Below, one piece after another: positions 45,330 through 57,235 of a stretch of 64,000 nt of DNA (position 1 is its first letter; each line of letters begins with the position of its first letter). The notes below the pieces were generated by a model. The model saw only the letters and a list, made by a program, of their open reading frames with translations. It had not been told where the DNA came from and searched no databases. Made by a program: the position numbers and the translations under genes. The stretch lies in NCBI RefSeq assembly GCF_002878395.1, contig NC_061114.1, positions 163,477,884-163,541,883 on the forward strand, read 5' to 3'. The DNA is from Capsicum annuum (lineage: Eukaryota; Streptophyta; Magnoliopsida; Solanales; Solanaceae).

Positions 45330-46411
45330 AGAACGTCAACTTCGTTTGGATCGAATTTTGTAATATTTCTCTTAGAAAATGAGCCTCCAACATTTAAAGA
45401 AACGATGTCGTCGTCAGACTCATCTTTTTGAAAAAAGGCAGTCAATAGTGAGATAGATTCAATCTTAAGAAACCATACATGGGAATTGGCTGACCTTCCT
45501 CCCGAAAATAAACCTTTAGGTTCTAAATGGATCTTCAAAAGGAAAATGAAGACGGATGGTACTATTGACAAATACAAGGCAAGACTTGTAGTAAAAGGCT
45601 TTAAACAGAAAGAAGGCCTTGATTACTTTGATACATACTCGCCAGTAACAAGGATAACCTCGATTCGAATGTTAATTGCCTTGGCGGTGGTATATGATCT
45701 TCAAATCCATCAAATGGATGTGAAGACCGCATTCCTAAATGGAGACTTGGAGAAAGAAATATACATGGAACAACCTGAGGGTTTTGTGGTGCCAGGAAAA
45801 GAAAATAAGGTGTGTAAACTTGTTAAGTCACTTTATGGACTAAAACAAACATCTAAGCAATGGCATGCAAAGTTTGACCAAACCATGTTGGCAAATGGAT
45901 TCAAGATAAATGAATGTGATAAATGTGTTTACATTGAAGACACTCCAAATCACCAAGTCATTGTTTGTTTATATGTGGATGATATGTTAATCATCAGTAG
46001 AGACATTTCTGACATAAATGCAACAAAACGAATGCTCGAGAGCAAGTTTGATATGANNNNNNNNNNNNNNNNNNNNNNNNNNNNNNNNNNNNNNNNNNNN
46101 NNNNNNNNNNNNNNNNNNNNNNNNNNNNNNNNNNNNNNNNNNNNNNNNNNNNNNNNTGCGAAGTTTGACCAAACCATGTTGGCAAACGGGTTCAAGATAA
46201 ATAGATGTGATAAATGTGTTTACATTGAAGACACTCCAAATCACCAAGTCATTGTTTGTTTATATGTGGATGATATGTTAATCATCAGTAGAGACATTTC
46301 TGACATAAATGCAACAAAACGAATGCTCGAGAGCAAGTTTGATATGAAAGACGTTGGTTGTAGATGTGATCTTAGGTATAAGAATCCATTGAACTCCACA
46401 AGGGTTAGCAT
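45330..46411 (+). pseudogene. copia 2 reverse transcriptase, first part, with gap
   Basis: Reverse transcriptase with KPLGSKWIFKRKMKTDGTID, LVVKGFKQKEGLDYFDTYSP, HQMDVKTAFLNGDLEKEIYM and the catalytic YVDDM motif (about 45975). A 100-N gap (46057-46156) follows. After the gap, 46157-46346 repeats 45867-46056 almost exactly, including a second YVDDM. This is most likely an assembly duplication and not two real domains. The frame then meets the hAT insertion at 46412. Confidence 0.88.
46057..46156. other. Assembly gap (100 N)
   Basis: Exactly 100 N, flanked on both sides by copies of the same 190-bp RT segment. Confidence 1.
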
Positions 46412-46639
46412 TATAGGTGTCAAACGGGTAGGGTTGGGACAACTCGGAACCGGCCCTTCTATTTTAATCGGGTTGAGGGCCGGTTTTAGCGCTAGATGGG
46501 CCGGGCAGGAAACAGTAAAAAAATTAAAACCCACCCTAACCCGGCCCACTTAACCCAATCTGATCAAACCCACCAAAATCCGATCAAACCCGGTTAAAAA
46601 ATTGTTCAAACCCGATCAAAAATAGAAAAAAAAAACTTT

Positions 46640-47690
46640 CTTTCAATATACATTACATATACCCACCTATATACATTATAAATACGTTAAATAATATATA
46701 TACACTATATATAGTATATACTACATTAGAATTTAAAAAATATATACACATATACACAATTAGTCAATTACTCATATATACGCACCATTCAATGTATATA
46801 TACTACTACTTATAAAATATACTACAATATATATACATTACAATATATATATAGATATACTTATATACTAATTCATAAAACATATACACATGTATACGTT
46901 AAATATATAAGATATATGCATGTTTATATGCACCATACAATGTATATATACTACTACTTATAAAATATACTACAATATATATACATTATAATATATATAG
47001 ATATAGTTATATACTAATTTATAAAACATACACACATGTATACGTTAAATATACACTTCTATAGAAGATATATACATGTGTATATGCACTATTCAATGTA
47101 TATATACTACTACTTATAAAATATACTACAATATATATACATTACAATATATATAGATATACCTATATACTAATTTATAAAATATATACACATGTATACA
47201 TTAAATATACACTTCTATAGAAGATATATACACATGTATAAGCACCATTCAATGTATATATACTACTACTTATAAAATATNNNNNNNNNNNNNNNNNNNN
47301 NNNNNNNNNNNNNNNNNNNNNNNNNNNNNNNNNNNNNNNNNNNNNNNNNNNNNNNNNNNNNNNNNNNNNNNNNNNNNNNNTATATATACATTACAATATA
47401 TATAGATATACTTATATACTAATTTATAAAATATATACACATGTATACGTTAAATATACACTTCTATAGAAGATATCCAATTTTTAAAACATATACACAT
47501 GTATGCGTTAAATATACACTTCTATAGAAGATATATACACGTGTATATGCACTATTCAATGTATATATACTACTAATTATAAAATATAATACATTATATA
47601 TACATTACAATATATATAGATATACTTATATACTAATTTATAAATCATATACACATGTATACATTAAATATACACTTCTATAGAAGATAT
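46640..47690. repeat. AT-rich tandem repeat within the hAT
   Basis: A unit of about 145-165 bp with landmarks CAATGTATATATACTACTAC and AAATATACACTTCTATAGAA recurs near 46788, 46934, 47095, 47252 and 47557. A 100-N gap (47281-47380) falls inside, so copy number is unknown. Confidence 0.88.
47281..47380. other. Assembly gap (100 N)
   Basis: Within the AT-rich tandem repeat, a place where short reads commonly collapse. Confidence 1.
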
Positions 47691-47925
47691 ATGCACAAAT
47701 ATGCAAAACATATGCTACTTAATATAATAAATTAATATTTGGTAGTAAATTAATAATAAATTAGAAGTAAGTTTTTAATTTAAAATAGAAAACTAGAAAT
47801 TCAATTTAAAATTTTAAATCGTTAAATGAAAAAATATAAAAAACAAGGACTTAGGAGGGAATGAATTTAGGGAATTTTATTGATTGCAAAATGATCCAAA
47901 TTTATAATTTACATGAATGAAAAAT

Positions 47926-50376
47926 CTACAAATTATGCATCATTTTTTTAAACTCATTCATGTTAATATTAATGGAAACTTGCATAGGATATTCGAAGTC
48001 AACAGGGGCAAAACCATGCATTGGACTTGATTCTGCTGAGTTCTCCCGTGAAGTCATAATTTCTTCAAGTTTCAGCTCGTCGCTCGGCTCCGGTTCCATT
48101 CCTTGGTTTCTTATTTCCACTCTAATCCAATCTCTGAGGCAAACTAGAACATTCATTACATTGCTTCCCAATGAGTGTCGGTTGTCTCCAAGCTGCTGTC
48201 GTCCCTGACTAAAGGCGCTCTCTGATGCAACAATTGACATTGGAACATTCAAGATATCTCTAGCTAATCTTGAAAGCACAAGATATTGTGTTTCATTACT
48301 GCTCCATCAATCCAACGTGTTGATCCATCGTCTGCGATCCTCTGGTGCCGTCCGAAGATAATATTTCAGCTCTTCCCAATAAGTTAATGTGTAAGTTCTC
48401 TCATCAACACTGTTCCAACAATTTAACTCATAAAACGAATCAGAAAAACCACTATGTGCCGGCCTTTTAGAAGATGATGGCTCCTCTGAAGGATGAGGAG
48501 CGACAGTTGGAGTGATATTTGTAGGTACGACTAAATCAAATAAATTAGCATAGTGATTATATAATTTTTCTATGTAATCCTTTGCATCAGCCGTAGCTGT
48601 CCACAAATCAGGTTGTACTTGTTCAAAATCATGGTTAGTATTTATTTATAAGTTAGTATAAATAAGAGTACTAAAGTGGCACATATTATTATATTTCATG
48701 CATGGATTTAGCATAGCACCAACCAAGTAAATGGGGGAATCGGGAAAAAATATTTTTTAAATTTCGTAAACATGGCGCCAACAGCTTCTTTATAACCTTC
48801 TTTATTTTTATATACTTTGAGCAAACCAGAAACATCGGCTATATATGCCAAAATATTACAAATAGTAGGATAATAAGCACCAAAAAATTCAACCGTAACT
48901 ACATAACATTTTTATAAAACTTAACAAGATCATTAATTACAACCCAATTAGAATTATGTAGCATGCAATCAGCAGAATCGGCAAATGAACAGCAATATTG
49001 GTTAAAAGCTAGTGTAATAGGAATTCTATATTTATAACAAGTTTTTAAAAATTCATACGTAGAATTCCACCTAGTATCAATTTCATCAGGCATCAAAATC
49101 GGTGTAAGTCCATTTTCTTGACATTTAACTTTAAATTCTCTAATTCTCGATCTACGATTATTTCCTTGAATAAAACCAACGGCAAGACGAAATTTTTCAA
49201 TATAAAGCTCAGAAAACTCAAGACCATCTTTTACAATTAAATTATATAAATGACATGCACACTTAATATGAAAAATTTCAGGCAAGGGCAGAGATAGCGT
49301 AGATTTTAATTTTTTTATAGCAGTCTTGTTGTTAGAAGCATTATCAAAGGCAATACATAAAATTTTATTTTCGATACCATAATATCCGGCAATTTTAACA
49401 ATAGAATCAACAATAAATTGTCCAGTATGTTTACGATCTTCATCATATAAAAAAGCAAGAATACGTTTTTGCATCATGAAATTACTCCAATGACAAGTAA
49501 CGGTTAAATAATCATTTTTATTTACAGCACGACCAAGATCAGAAGTTAGGGACAATCTACATTGAATATTTTTTAACAATATTGATAAATAAAAACAATA
49601 TTATGAATGAAGTCTAAAAATATCAGACCGACAAGTAGTTCTAGGAATACCATTAAACATAGGATTATAAATTGCTTGTATATAACGAATAAAGGCATCA
49701 GAAGAAGGAAAACTAAAAGGCAAACAACCCACAACTACCATTTTAGCTATTTCTTCCCAGTCCCTCAATTTATTATACTTCTTCGCTACGTGACCAGTGG
49801 CTGGGTCCATTCTAGTTTGTGTTGGCCCACCAACATCTCCACCACTTTGTGCAATATTTAACTCTCTTTTGTGATCTTCAGCTATATGTCTCATTAACGT
49901 ACCCGTACCCCCTTGCTTCCTCCACTTCTATGCTTATATATTTATTGACAAATATTGCATTGCACCTCAATATCTTATATACGTTCAAAAAATTGTCATG
50001 CACTAGTTCTTTTACGAGGTCTTAGGGCACTGGGAGGATGAGAAAGGAGATTAACCGATTCAGATCTAACGTTAGCTTCTTCTACTACGGGTGTCTCGAC
50101 AATATTTTCATTATCTTCGTCTAAATTAACCGCATCTACTTCATTTTCTTCTTCTATACCGTAATTTTCCTGAGCTTCTACATAATCCATATCGTGAGCA
50201 CCTACACCTATTTCTTCCTCAAAAGGTGTACCAAGCGGTACCGGAGGCAAAGACACACAGGTATATCTACTACTTAAACTACCTGTACCGCTAGTAATTC
50301 GCTTTTTACTACCACTACCGCTTCCGGGACAAAAAATTTTAACACCTTTAATAGCGAGGTTTCTTAATTTATCCAT
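47926..50376 (-). pseudogene. hAT transposase (BED zinc finger, RICESLEEPER-like), decayed
   Basis: Reading leftwards from 50376: N-terminus MDKLRNLAIKGVKIFCPGSG with a Ser/Gly patch and an acidic region; BED zinc finger at about 49990-49865, with WQFFER, VQCNIC and MRHIAEDH (C-x2-C, H-x4-H) across two stops; then the catalytic part (49894-48899), including FDNASNN with an acidic residue, HIKCACHLYNLIVKDGL (CxxH) and DTRWNSTYEFL. The 48606-48307 part holds the plant hAT RNase-H-like tail. The C-terminal dimerisation domain (48279-47926) shows LARDILNVPMSIVASESAFS and NVLVCLRDW. Frames are split into five or more pieces, so no functional transposase is made. Confidence 0.92.
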
Positions 50377-50418
50377 AATATAAATTAAATTAAACTAAAA
50401 ATATTCAAAATACACAAA

Positions 50419-50518
50419 NNNNNNNNNNNNNNNNNNNNNNNNNNNNNNNNNNNNNNNNNNNNNNNNNNNNNNNNNNNNNNNNNNNNNNNNNNNNNNNNNN
50501 NNNNNNNNNNNNNNNNNN
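50419..50518. other. Assembly gap (100 N)
   Basis: Flanked by identical copies of the first part of the transposase gene: 50228-50418 is repeated at 50546-50739. Confidence 1.
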
Positions 50519-50545
50519 TTGGTACACCTTTTGAGGAAGAAATAG

Positions 50546-50739
50546 GTGTACCAAGCGGTACCGGAGGCAAAGACACACAGGTATATCTACTACTTAAACT
50601 ACCTGTACCGCTAGTAATTCGCTTTTTACTACCACTACCGCTTCCGGGACAAAAAATTTTAACACCTTTAATAGCGAGGTTTCTTAATTTATCCATAATA
50701 TAAATTAAATTAAACTAAAAATATTCAAAATACACAAAT
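50546..50739 (-). repeat. Duplicate of the transposase start, probably artefactual
   Basis: Base-for-base repeat of 50228-50418, encoding the same MDKLRNLAIKGVKIFCPGSG start. Bases 50519-50545 are the reverse complement of about 50208-50235, giving a small foldback right at the gap edge. Confidence 0.85.
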
Positions 50740-51370
50740 ATAATAAAATTAAATATTAAACAATTAATACAATAGATAAAAATTAAACGTAAGAGATGGA
50801 ACGACAATACCAAATTTTAGAAGTATCCGAAGGTTGTGTGTGACTTTAGAAACTTCCGCTCGTACTTTGTAAATGAAAAATTAAAAAATTAAAGTGAGCA
50901 CTTTAAGAAATTAAATATATTGAATATTTGAGAATTGAGAATTGAGATTTAAGAGAGAATGAGATTTGAGAGAGTAAAAAATTGTGTGAAAAATAATTTG
51001 AAGTTGTAGGGTATTTATAGAATTTTTTTGGGGATTAAAAAATATTTTTTAAAGTTAAAATTTTATTTTTTTAATAAATGGGCCCAAACTAGCTATTTGA
51101 ACCCAAAAACGGCTATATAGCCATTGGGCCAACGGCTAGTTTGGCCCAAAATCTCAATTTTTTAAAAAAAAAGAAAAAAAAAAGGTATTCGGGCCGGGCC
51201 AGGCCGGTTAACCGTCGGGCTTGGATCTGGCTTGGTCCAGGTTGGGTTAGCCGCGCCCATTTTAAAAAAATAACCAGCTCGGGACCCAAAACCCTAAAGC
51301 CCTAGGGCTTATCGGGTCGGGTTAGTAACGAGGGTCGGGCCGAGTCGGTCCGGCCCACTTGACACCCTTA

Positions 51371-52190
51371 GTTAGCATTGGCACAGTCTCATTATATTGA
51401 AAAAGTACTTGACAAGTTCAAGTATATGGAATTCGGTATTGCCAAGACTCCATTGGATGTGAACTTTGCACTTCGAAAGAATGAAGGTGAAAGTGACTCA
51501 CAATTAAATTACGCAAGAGTATTGGGATGTTTAATGTATATAATGAACTGTACACGACCAGACATAGCCTGTACTATTAGTAAATTGAGTCGGTACATGA
51601 GTAATCCCAACAAAACTCATTGGATGGCAATGAAAAGAGTTTTGGGGTATCTTAAATACACTCAAAACTATGCTTTGCATTATAATAAATATCCTGCGGT
51701 AATTGAAGGATATAGTGATGCAAATTAGATTACCGGATCAAACGAAGTAAAATCCACAAGTGGATATGTATTTACTGTCGATGGAGGAGCAGTTTCTTGG
51801 AAATCATCCAAATAGACTTGTATCACTCGTTCTATAATGGAATCTGAATTTATCGCATTAGATAAAGCCGATGAAGAAGCAGAACGGCTCTAGAATTTCT
51901 TGGAAGATATTTTGTATTGGCCCAAACCAGTGGTATCAGTATGTATGCACTGTGATAGCCAAACGGCAATAGGTAGGGCAGGGAGCATGATGTACAACGG
52001 TAAATGACGGAGACATAATACCGTTAGGAAACTTCTCTCCAGTGGAATTATCACTATTGACTATGTAAAGTCAAAGGATAATGTGTCGGATCCACTTACA
52101 AAAGGCCTATCTAGAGAAGAAGTGGAAAGAACATCCAAGGGAATAGGTTTAAGGCCTAGAACGAGTCAACATGGCGGTAACTCTACCTAG
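51371..52190 (+). pseudogene. copia 2 RT end and RNase H
   Basis: Continues the pol frame after the hAT duplication: [46 protein letters not shown], then RNase H motifs (MESEFIAL; CDSQTAIG) and an SDPLTKGLSREEV tail. Stops at 51726 (TAG for TGG), 51814 and 51892. Those at 51726 and 51892 fit G-to-A changes in TGG codons. Confidence 0.9.
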
Positions 52191-52740
52191 CAGACTGGAG
52201 ATCCCAAGAGCTAGGTTCAAGGAGATCAAACAAAGTTGTGTCTGACAGGTTCAACATTGTCAAATACCCAACCCATTCTCATGATGTAGACAATGTTTAG
52301 TAAAGAAGGATAAGACTTCAGGTGAAAAGTCTTTTAATGATTATCTAAATTTGGCAGATTTGACCAAATAGTTTAATCTATAGGATTGAACGTTTAGAAA
52401 TCACCTATGTGAGGCGAAGTGGAAGCCGCTTCAAGGAGAATGTTAGTGAAAGGTCTATTCTCTAAGCTCCCATGAAACCGGGACGTGTTCATGGCTAAAA
52501 AGAACAAAACCATAAGAACCATAAACGTTAAAAGGCTGGTTGTGTGACATGTATTGTCTAGGTGTACAATAAAGTTCGACGGTACAAAGATATCAAATCT
52601 ACCGATTGACCGAGTGCATCCGATGCATGTTCACTACGAAAAGTTCAAAGGAAAACCCACTTATCCAGATGCAATCAGTCTTTGCTTGATGATCACATAC
52701 TTGTCCATAAAACTTTGATAAATAATAGAAATTCTCATTC
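52191..52740 (+). other. copia 2 3' untranslated region
   Basis: Non-coding sequence between the end of RNase H and the polypurine tract. Confidence 0.6.
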
Positions 52741-52751
52741 ATGTGGGGGAT
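52741..52751 (+). other. Polypurine tract of copia 2
   Basis: ATGTGGGGGAT directly before TGTTGGG, the usual place and composition of a plus-strand primer. Confidence 0.8.
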
Positions 52752-53854
52752 TGTTGGGTTCATAGAAGTGTGAATGAAAAATAGAGAAAAAATGGTGGAG
52801 AAGAGGAGACACCAATTTGGAAAGTATACTCTCAAAATTGGAAAGTTTACTAATTCTCCCACATTAGTGGGAGAAAGGAACTTTGGAGTGTTTACAATGA
52901 TGGATACTTACTCTACATGGTAAGTGAGGCAAGAAATAAGAGATGCCTCGCGTCGTCGCCGTCGTCGCTCGCTCAGGTCGGCTTTGAATTTGGATTTGGA
53001 TTTGGATTTGGATTTGTCAAATGATCGATCGATGAGATCTATCTTTTTGGACAAAATTTATTTGAATTTTGAAAATACCAATAGTAACGCAGTAAATATT
53101 TTATGTGTTTAATACTCCATTTATATGATTTCAGTTTCATTACGAAAGCATGCATACAGAAGCTATTTCGAACAGATATTTCAGATAAATTTTTGAACTG
53201 ATGCAATTTTTCACTGAAATGGTGCACAGTTTCGAAACTGAACTGATGCACTGTTTCAGTAAACTGATGCACTGCTTCAGAACTGATGCATTATTTCAAT
53301 GAACTGACACACTTATTCACGAAATGGCATGCCTGTTCAGAACAGTCACAATGTTTGGACGAATAAACATGAATTTTCAGAAAAGGTTACACCTTTTAGA
53401 TGAACCTTTGCCACTTTTCAGAAGAGGCATCTTGTGGCTATAAAAACCTGATTTCATCTACAGGTTTGTACACGAAATTTTCAGATTAAAAAAACTCTCT
53501 TCTTGTCTCAAAAATATTCTGTGTGATCACTCAAAACATTCTGTGAGTTCGAAGATATTTCAACCGTTTGAGGTACCGCTACTGTTGGTCTGGTTAGCCA
53601 TTTTACCCTGGGAGCAAAAATTCCACAACCTCGGGTACAGTGAGGGAGATTATTTCCTTAAGAAAAATCCGTAAATTCAGACAACTTGGCTATTTTCTGT
53701 TTCATCTTTATTTTTCTGAAAAAAAATAAATACACCTCTTGGAAAGGTCAATTTGATCTTGTGTTGAGGATATTTGATACTTCATTGTGTTCTTGTTTAT
53801 ACTTGAACTCGAGTTGAAGTTGTTGTAATATACAGATTCTGCATACCCGAACAT
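52752..53854 (+). repeat. 3' LTR of copia 2
   Basis: Starts TGTTGGGTTCATAGAAG and ends ATACCCGAACA, an imperfect terminal inverted pair. It contains (GATTTG)n at about 52985-53020 and a block of GAACTGATGCA-type repeats at 53195-53300. Matches copia 1's LTR. Followed by TATTG. Confidence 0.92.
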
Positions 53855-53859
53855 ATTGT

Positions 53860-54590
53860 GGGAATTAACATTATCTTCTTCCCTTACTATATCTTTTAAG
53901 AACGAACTTTGTACTCCAATTAATGTAAATTTTATGAAGCACCTTAGTATGTTGTATGATTATATCTTCTCATTGAGTCGGGCATTAGCCTAAAAATCTC
54001 AACTTATTTAGGCATATTATCAAATGAGTTAATTAATTTGTGTGTAACTATAGTGTCAGTGAATGTTTTGATTTCTAATTCCCGATGGACATAAATGTGT
54101 TAGCTGCATACGTGAGACAGTGACAACAACAATATACCCAGTGAAATCCAGAAGAACACCATTTTAAAATTTGATTGCAGCAAAATTACGATTTACTTCT
54201 ATGTTTTGTCGTGATAAGATTACTGATACTGAATGTTTATGCAGTAAATTGTAAAGTAATTGCTGTTATGGTGTAAAATAATAAAAAATGAAATATTTCT
54301 TGTTCAATAGACTGACTATTTTGCTTAAAGCTTTACCTTCTTTATATGAGTACTCTAAATGCTGCCAGATAACAAAATAGTGCATTTGGATTGCTGAAAA
54401 ATTGTTTCCATTGCTTGTCTGTATGCCTGGCTAACTAGGAAATCATTTATAAAGGAAGAGTTATAGGTTTTTCATGGAGTTACAATTCTAAACTGTCTTA
54501 ACCATTCGTAGCTGCATTCACCAAAAAATCTTTATGTTTTTCTATCATATTTCTACCACTTACATTCACTGTCTTGTTTGTCAAATATTT
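53860..54590. other. Unassigned non-coding stretch
   Basis: Probably the host locus downstream of the copia 2 insertion. No exon or element boundary supported. Confidence 0.4.
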
Positions 54591-54593
54591 TCA

Positions 54594-54690
54594 TTTAAAG
54601 GAAGACTTTGCTGCAGTTAAGTTTTGACTTTTTGTCTTGCACATACATGTTCTACTGGAAACCGTATTCTTGGAGAAAAGGTAATTCCAA
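54594..54690 (+). repeat. Exon-like module, copy 1
   Basis: AAAGGAAGACTTTGCTGCAG and the following 80 bp match modules at 63597-63690 and 63793-63882 (shared words CTTGCACATACATGTT / CTTGCACATGCATGTT). The preceding intron-like sequence is also shared (TTGTCTTGTTTGT, then AATATTT). Here the acceptor is lost: the base run is TTCATTTAAAGG where the other copies have TTGCAGGTAAAGG. Confidence 0.6.
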
Positions 54691-54699
54691 TTTCTAATA

Positions 54700-55900
54700 C
54701 TCATACAACTGGAAAGTCCCAAGTTAGCCTTGAGCGTGAAGTGGGGGGGTGGGGCTGTACATATGAATCCACAATTTAGTTGTCTGGGTCTGTACAAGAT
54801 GCTGTCTTCTCTATATATGCAAAACATCAGCTTAGCGTATATATGTCTGCACATAAATCCATGATTCTTTTTAAATATTCTTAACAAACCAATTTTGCAG
54901 ATTACCAAACTCACAGGGGAACTTATCATATTGAAGCAATCCCAACACATATGTTCTTACTACTATTCCAGTCTTCCTTTCTCAAAATATTTACAAGTAT
55001 ATATATGGGTAATGTGAAATTTTTTAATACTATTACTGTATTAATGACATCTAATACTATGGTAATTTGACTTATCTTAAGGTTACTGATTTCATTTTTG
55101 ATGGATGGTTATGTGTAGTTAGTTATCTTTTAAGTACTTTATAGAGTAAAATCTTTTTAGACTGCCGGTTTATAGAGGCTAAATTCTTCACCCTCCCTCC
55201 ACCAACTACCACATCTCCCGCATTATAGTGCTTAACAGGAGGCATTTGAAATACCTGTTCATTTCTGCATGATACCTAATGAATCTTTGAAGTAAGCTTC
55301 CAAAAGATCGAGGGCAGTAAAATACATCATATAAGTCTCACAATTAGTGTATTTGGGGTGATAAGACAAGAATGAAAATGAAAATAAAAGCGGTAGGGTG
55401 TTATTCTTTGTTGAGTTACGACGTATATAGTGTGCAGTCATCTTCCTCTTCGACAAAGCGTGATTGAAGGAATTTTCTTTCTCCACCACATTTTGAATTT
55501 CTCTAGACTGGGAGGGATAGTTCAAAATTTTCATGCTTTTCCTTTTTATATACTCCCTATTACATAGTTCAGATTTTGAGAGTTAAAACAAGAAAAAAGT
55601 TTTACCGCGATTTATTTGTATTAAATTGTTAAATTTTGTGACTTATAATAGTACTCTTTATGTTGTTTCTAAATGTGTAAATTCTTTTTCAAAAACGGTA
55701 AAGATTGTATGTACTAATGCACGGTCAAAATGAAGAAGTTTGACTCTTGAAATCCGAACTATGTCATATAAATTGGGACAAACGAAATGTATGTATATAC
55801 ACTTTGCTGAACAAAAGTGGCATGGATGTTATTTTGCTCTTAACTTTTGACCACTGTATGATCCTCTGACACAAAACCCCAAGTGAATGAGTGATTTTAG
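54700..55900. other. Unassigned non-coding stretch
   Basis: Short open frames on the minus strand (54591-54950, 55259-55534) have no recognisable domain or supporting context. Confidence 0.4.
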
Positions 55901-55925
55901 TTTTTGTATGAAGCAACGAAACATG

Positions 55926-56104
55926 CAGGGAACCTTGGAGTAACTGGTAAAGTTACTGTCATGTGACCAAGAGGTCACGGGTTCAAGCGTTGGAAACAGT
56001 CTCTGGTAGAAATGCAAGGTAAGGCTGCGTACAATACACCTTGTGGTGGGGCCCTTCCCTGGACACCGCGCATAGCGGTGTAGCTTTAGTGCACCGGGCT
56101 GCAC
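55926..56104 (+). mobile_element. tRNA-derived SINE, Au-like
   Basis: Pol III A-box-like (TAACTGGTAAAG) and B-box-like (GGTCACGGGTTCAAGC) segments. The 3' body GGGGCCCTTCCCTGGACACC to GTGCACCGGGCTGC is characteristic of the Au family of plants. It is bounded by a 25-bp duplication TTTTTGTATGAAGCAAC(G/A)AAACATG at 55901-55925 and 56105-56129 with one mismatch. The T-rich tail merges with the duplication. Length is about 179 bp, as expected for the family. Confidence 0.92.
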
Positions 56105-56341
56105 TTTTTGTATGAAGCAACAAAACATGAGGAATTGTACGAGTCTCCTTAGATCTTAATGTGTTTGTTCTAAGCAGAGAAGACTTAGTTGAGAATGTTT
56201 GTTTAGGGGTTAATTTTATAACCAAACAAATTTTACTTCCAAAACTTCTACTCTGAAAAGCTTTCTTTATCAAAAATCATATGTTGCCTTCTGGGTAATT
56301 GTTTTCTTGGACCTCTTGCATCCGTAAAAGAAAGAAAATTG

Positions 56342-57235
56342 AAATGTTTTTGTGAGTTTTTTTGGCCTTATTCAGCTTCTTGGCTTATGCTCACGCCATG
56401 CTTAATCCAGCTGGTGTCAATTATGAAGGTTAGTTTAGGTGAAACGTTAAAGGCTTTTGGTTTTGTTTTGTTTTGTTTTATTTCTTTCTGAAAATTATTT
56501 TCTTTCTGTGGGAATTTTGTAATTTGAATGCAATAAGTCTGATAAAGATCTCAAGAATAATTTTTTATATGGCCGTGCTATAAGGCTTTAGAATGATCCT
56601 CATAATGTTTTACATTGAGATGAAAATGTTGTTGATCCTTGTAGCTGGAATATGGTGACTTATTGAAGTGATTAAATGATCATTGGACCGTAAGTAAAAC
56701 AAATTTGTAAGCCTTTATTTAAACAGCTAAAAATTCGAAAAAATTGTGATTCACCTTGAGCTCGTGCGAATTGATGATTCTGCAAGGCAGGTCATAACCA
56801 AAGGTTTATCTGACAAAATATCCCCATATATCCACAACTTAACTCACCTTAAGCTTGTGTGAGCGTATATGCATTACAAAAGTAAATAATATATCAAATG
56901 AGTTTATTCTTAGTCTCATGTTTTACAGACATCTGTAGAGCAATAACATACCAGCCTCAATTCCATTGGAGCTTGCAATGCTTCCAAATCTTAATGACAA
57001 TAGATCTTTCTGATAACAAGTTAACTGGATAGATCCATCCCCCTTAGCTCCACTGAAAAGTCTCCAAAACTTATAACCGAAGAAAAACCTAAGATTTGAA
57101 AGAAATAAGTTTCTTGGGTTAAATACTAATGATTGTGTTTTAAGTTTTGATATAAGAGAGTAAACAACAACAGTCTAACTGGAGCTGTTCTTGTGGACTT
57201 GACCAATATCCCTCCAACTGTCACATGTGTATTTT
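56342..57235 (+). pseudogene. LRR receptor kinase pseudogene, NIK/SERK (LRR-II) type
   Basis: LRR-II receptor kinases sit in the plasma membrane and act in development and antiviral or immune signalling. Remnant exons in order: signal-peptide end and N-terminus (56342-56428, FSFLAYAHAMLNPAGVNYE, then a GGTTAG donor); the LRR N-cap (about 56585-56670), with NDPHNVLH, a stop, and DENVVDPCSWNMVT; the first LRR (56803-56880, LSDKISPYIHNLTHLKLV); the second LRR (56937-57050, IPASIPLELAMLPNL, then TIDLSDNKLTG); and a last part (57165-57235, NNSLTGAVLVDLTNIPPTV). Exon order and phase-like spacing match the family. Stops, small shifts and lack of a transmembrane or kinase part show a pseudogene. A non-autonomous hAT lies 190 bp downstream. 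Confidence 0.82.

Larger units (their letters stand above)
46412..51370 (-). mobile_element. hAT superfamily transposon inside copia 2
   Basis: Terminal inverted repeats TATAGGTGTCAA and TTGACACCCTTA. The 8-bp target duplication GTTAGCAT is at 46404-46411 and 51371-51378. Subterminal DNA is full of GGGTCGGGCC/CCGGCCC words on both sides. It contains a decayed minus-strand transposase (47926-50376) and an AT-rich tandem repeat (46640-47690). The copia 2 pol frame resumes directly after the duplication, which proves the insertion. Confidence 0.95.
43611..53854 (+). mobile_element. Ty1/copia retrotransposon copia 2, rearranged and nested
   Basis: Same family as copia 1. Order: truncated 5' LTR (43611-43714), gag 3' part, protease, integrase, RT, RNase H, polypurine tract, full 3' LTR. 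The 5' LTR, leader and first half of gag are deleted. A hAT element (46412-51370) splits pol. TATTG follows the 3' LTR (53855-53859) and is found at the 5' boundary (43611-43615), fitting a target duplication. Without the hAT and gap sequence the element is about 5 kb. Confidence 0.9.

Noticed and set aside
46157..46346. Second reverse transcriptase catalytic domain
   Set aside because: Near-identical copy of the segment before an N gap; an assembly artefact is more likely.
47926..50376. Domesticated hAT gene (DAYSLEEPER-like host gene)
   Set aside because: The frame is split in at least five pieces and lies inside an element with termini and target duplication.
54591..54950. 119-codon minus-strand frame
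   Set aside because: Antisense to the exon-like module, no domain or splice context.
55829..56273. Two overlapping minus-strand frames of about 96-99 codons
   Set aside because: They run antisense through the SINE; the SINE explains the sequence.
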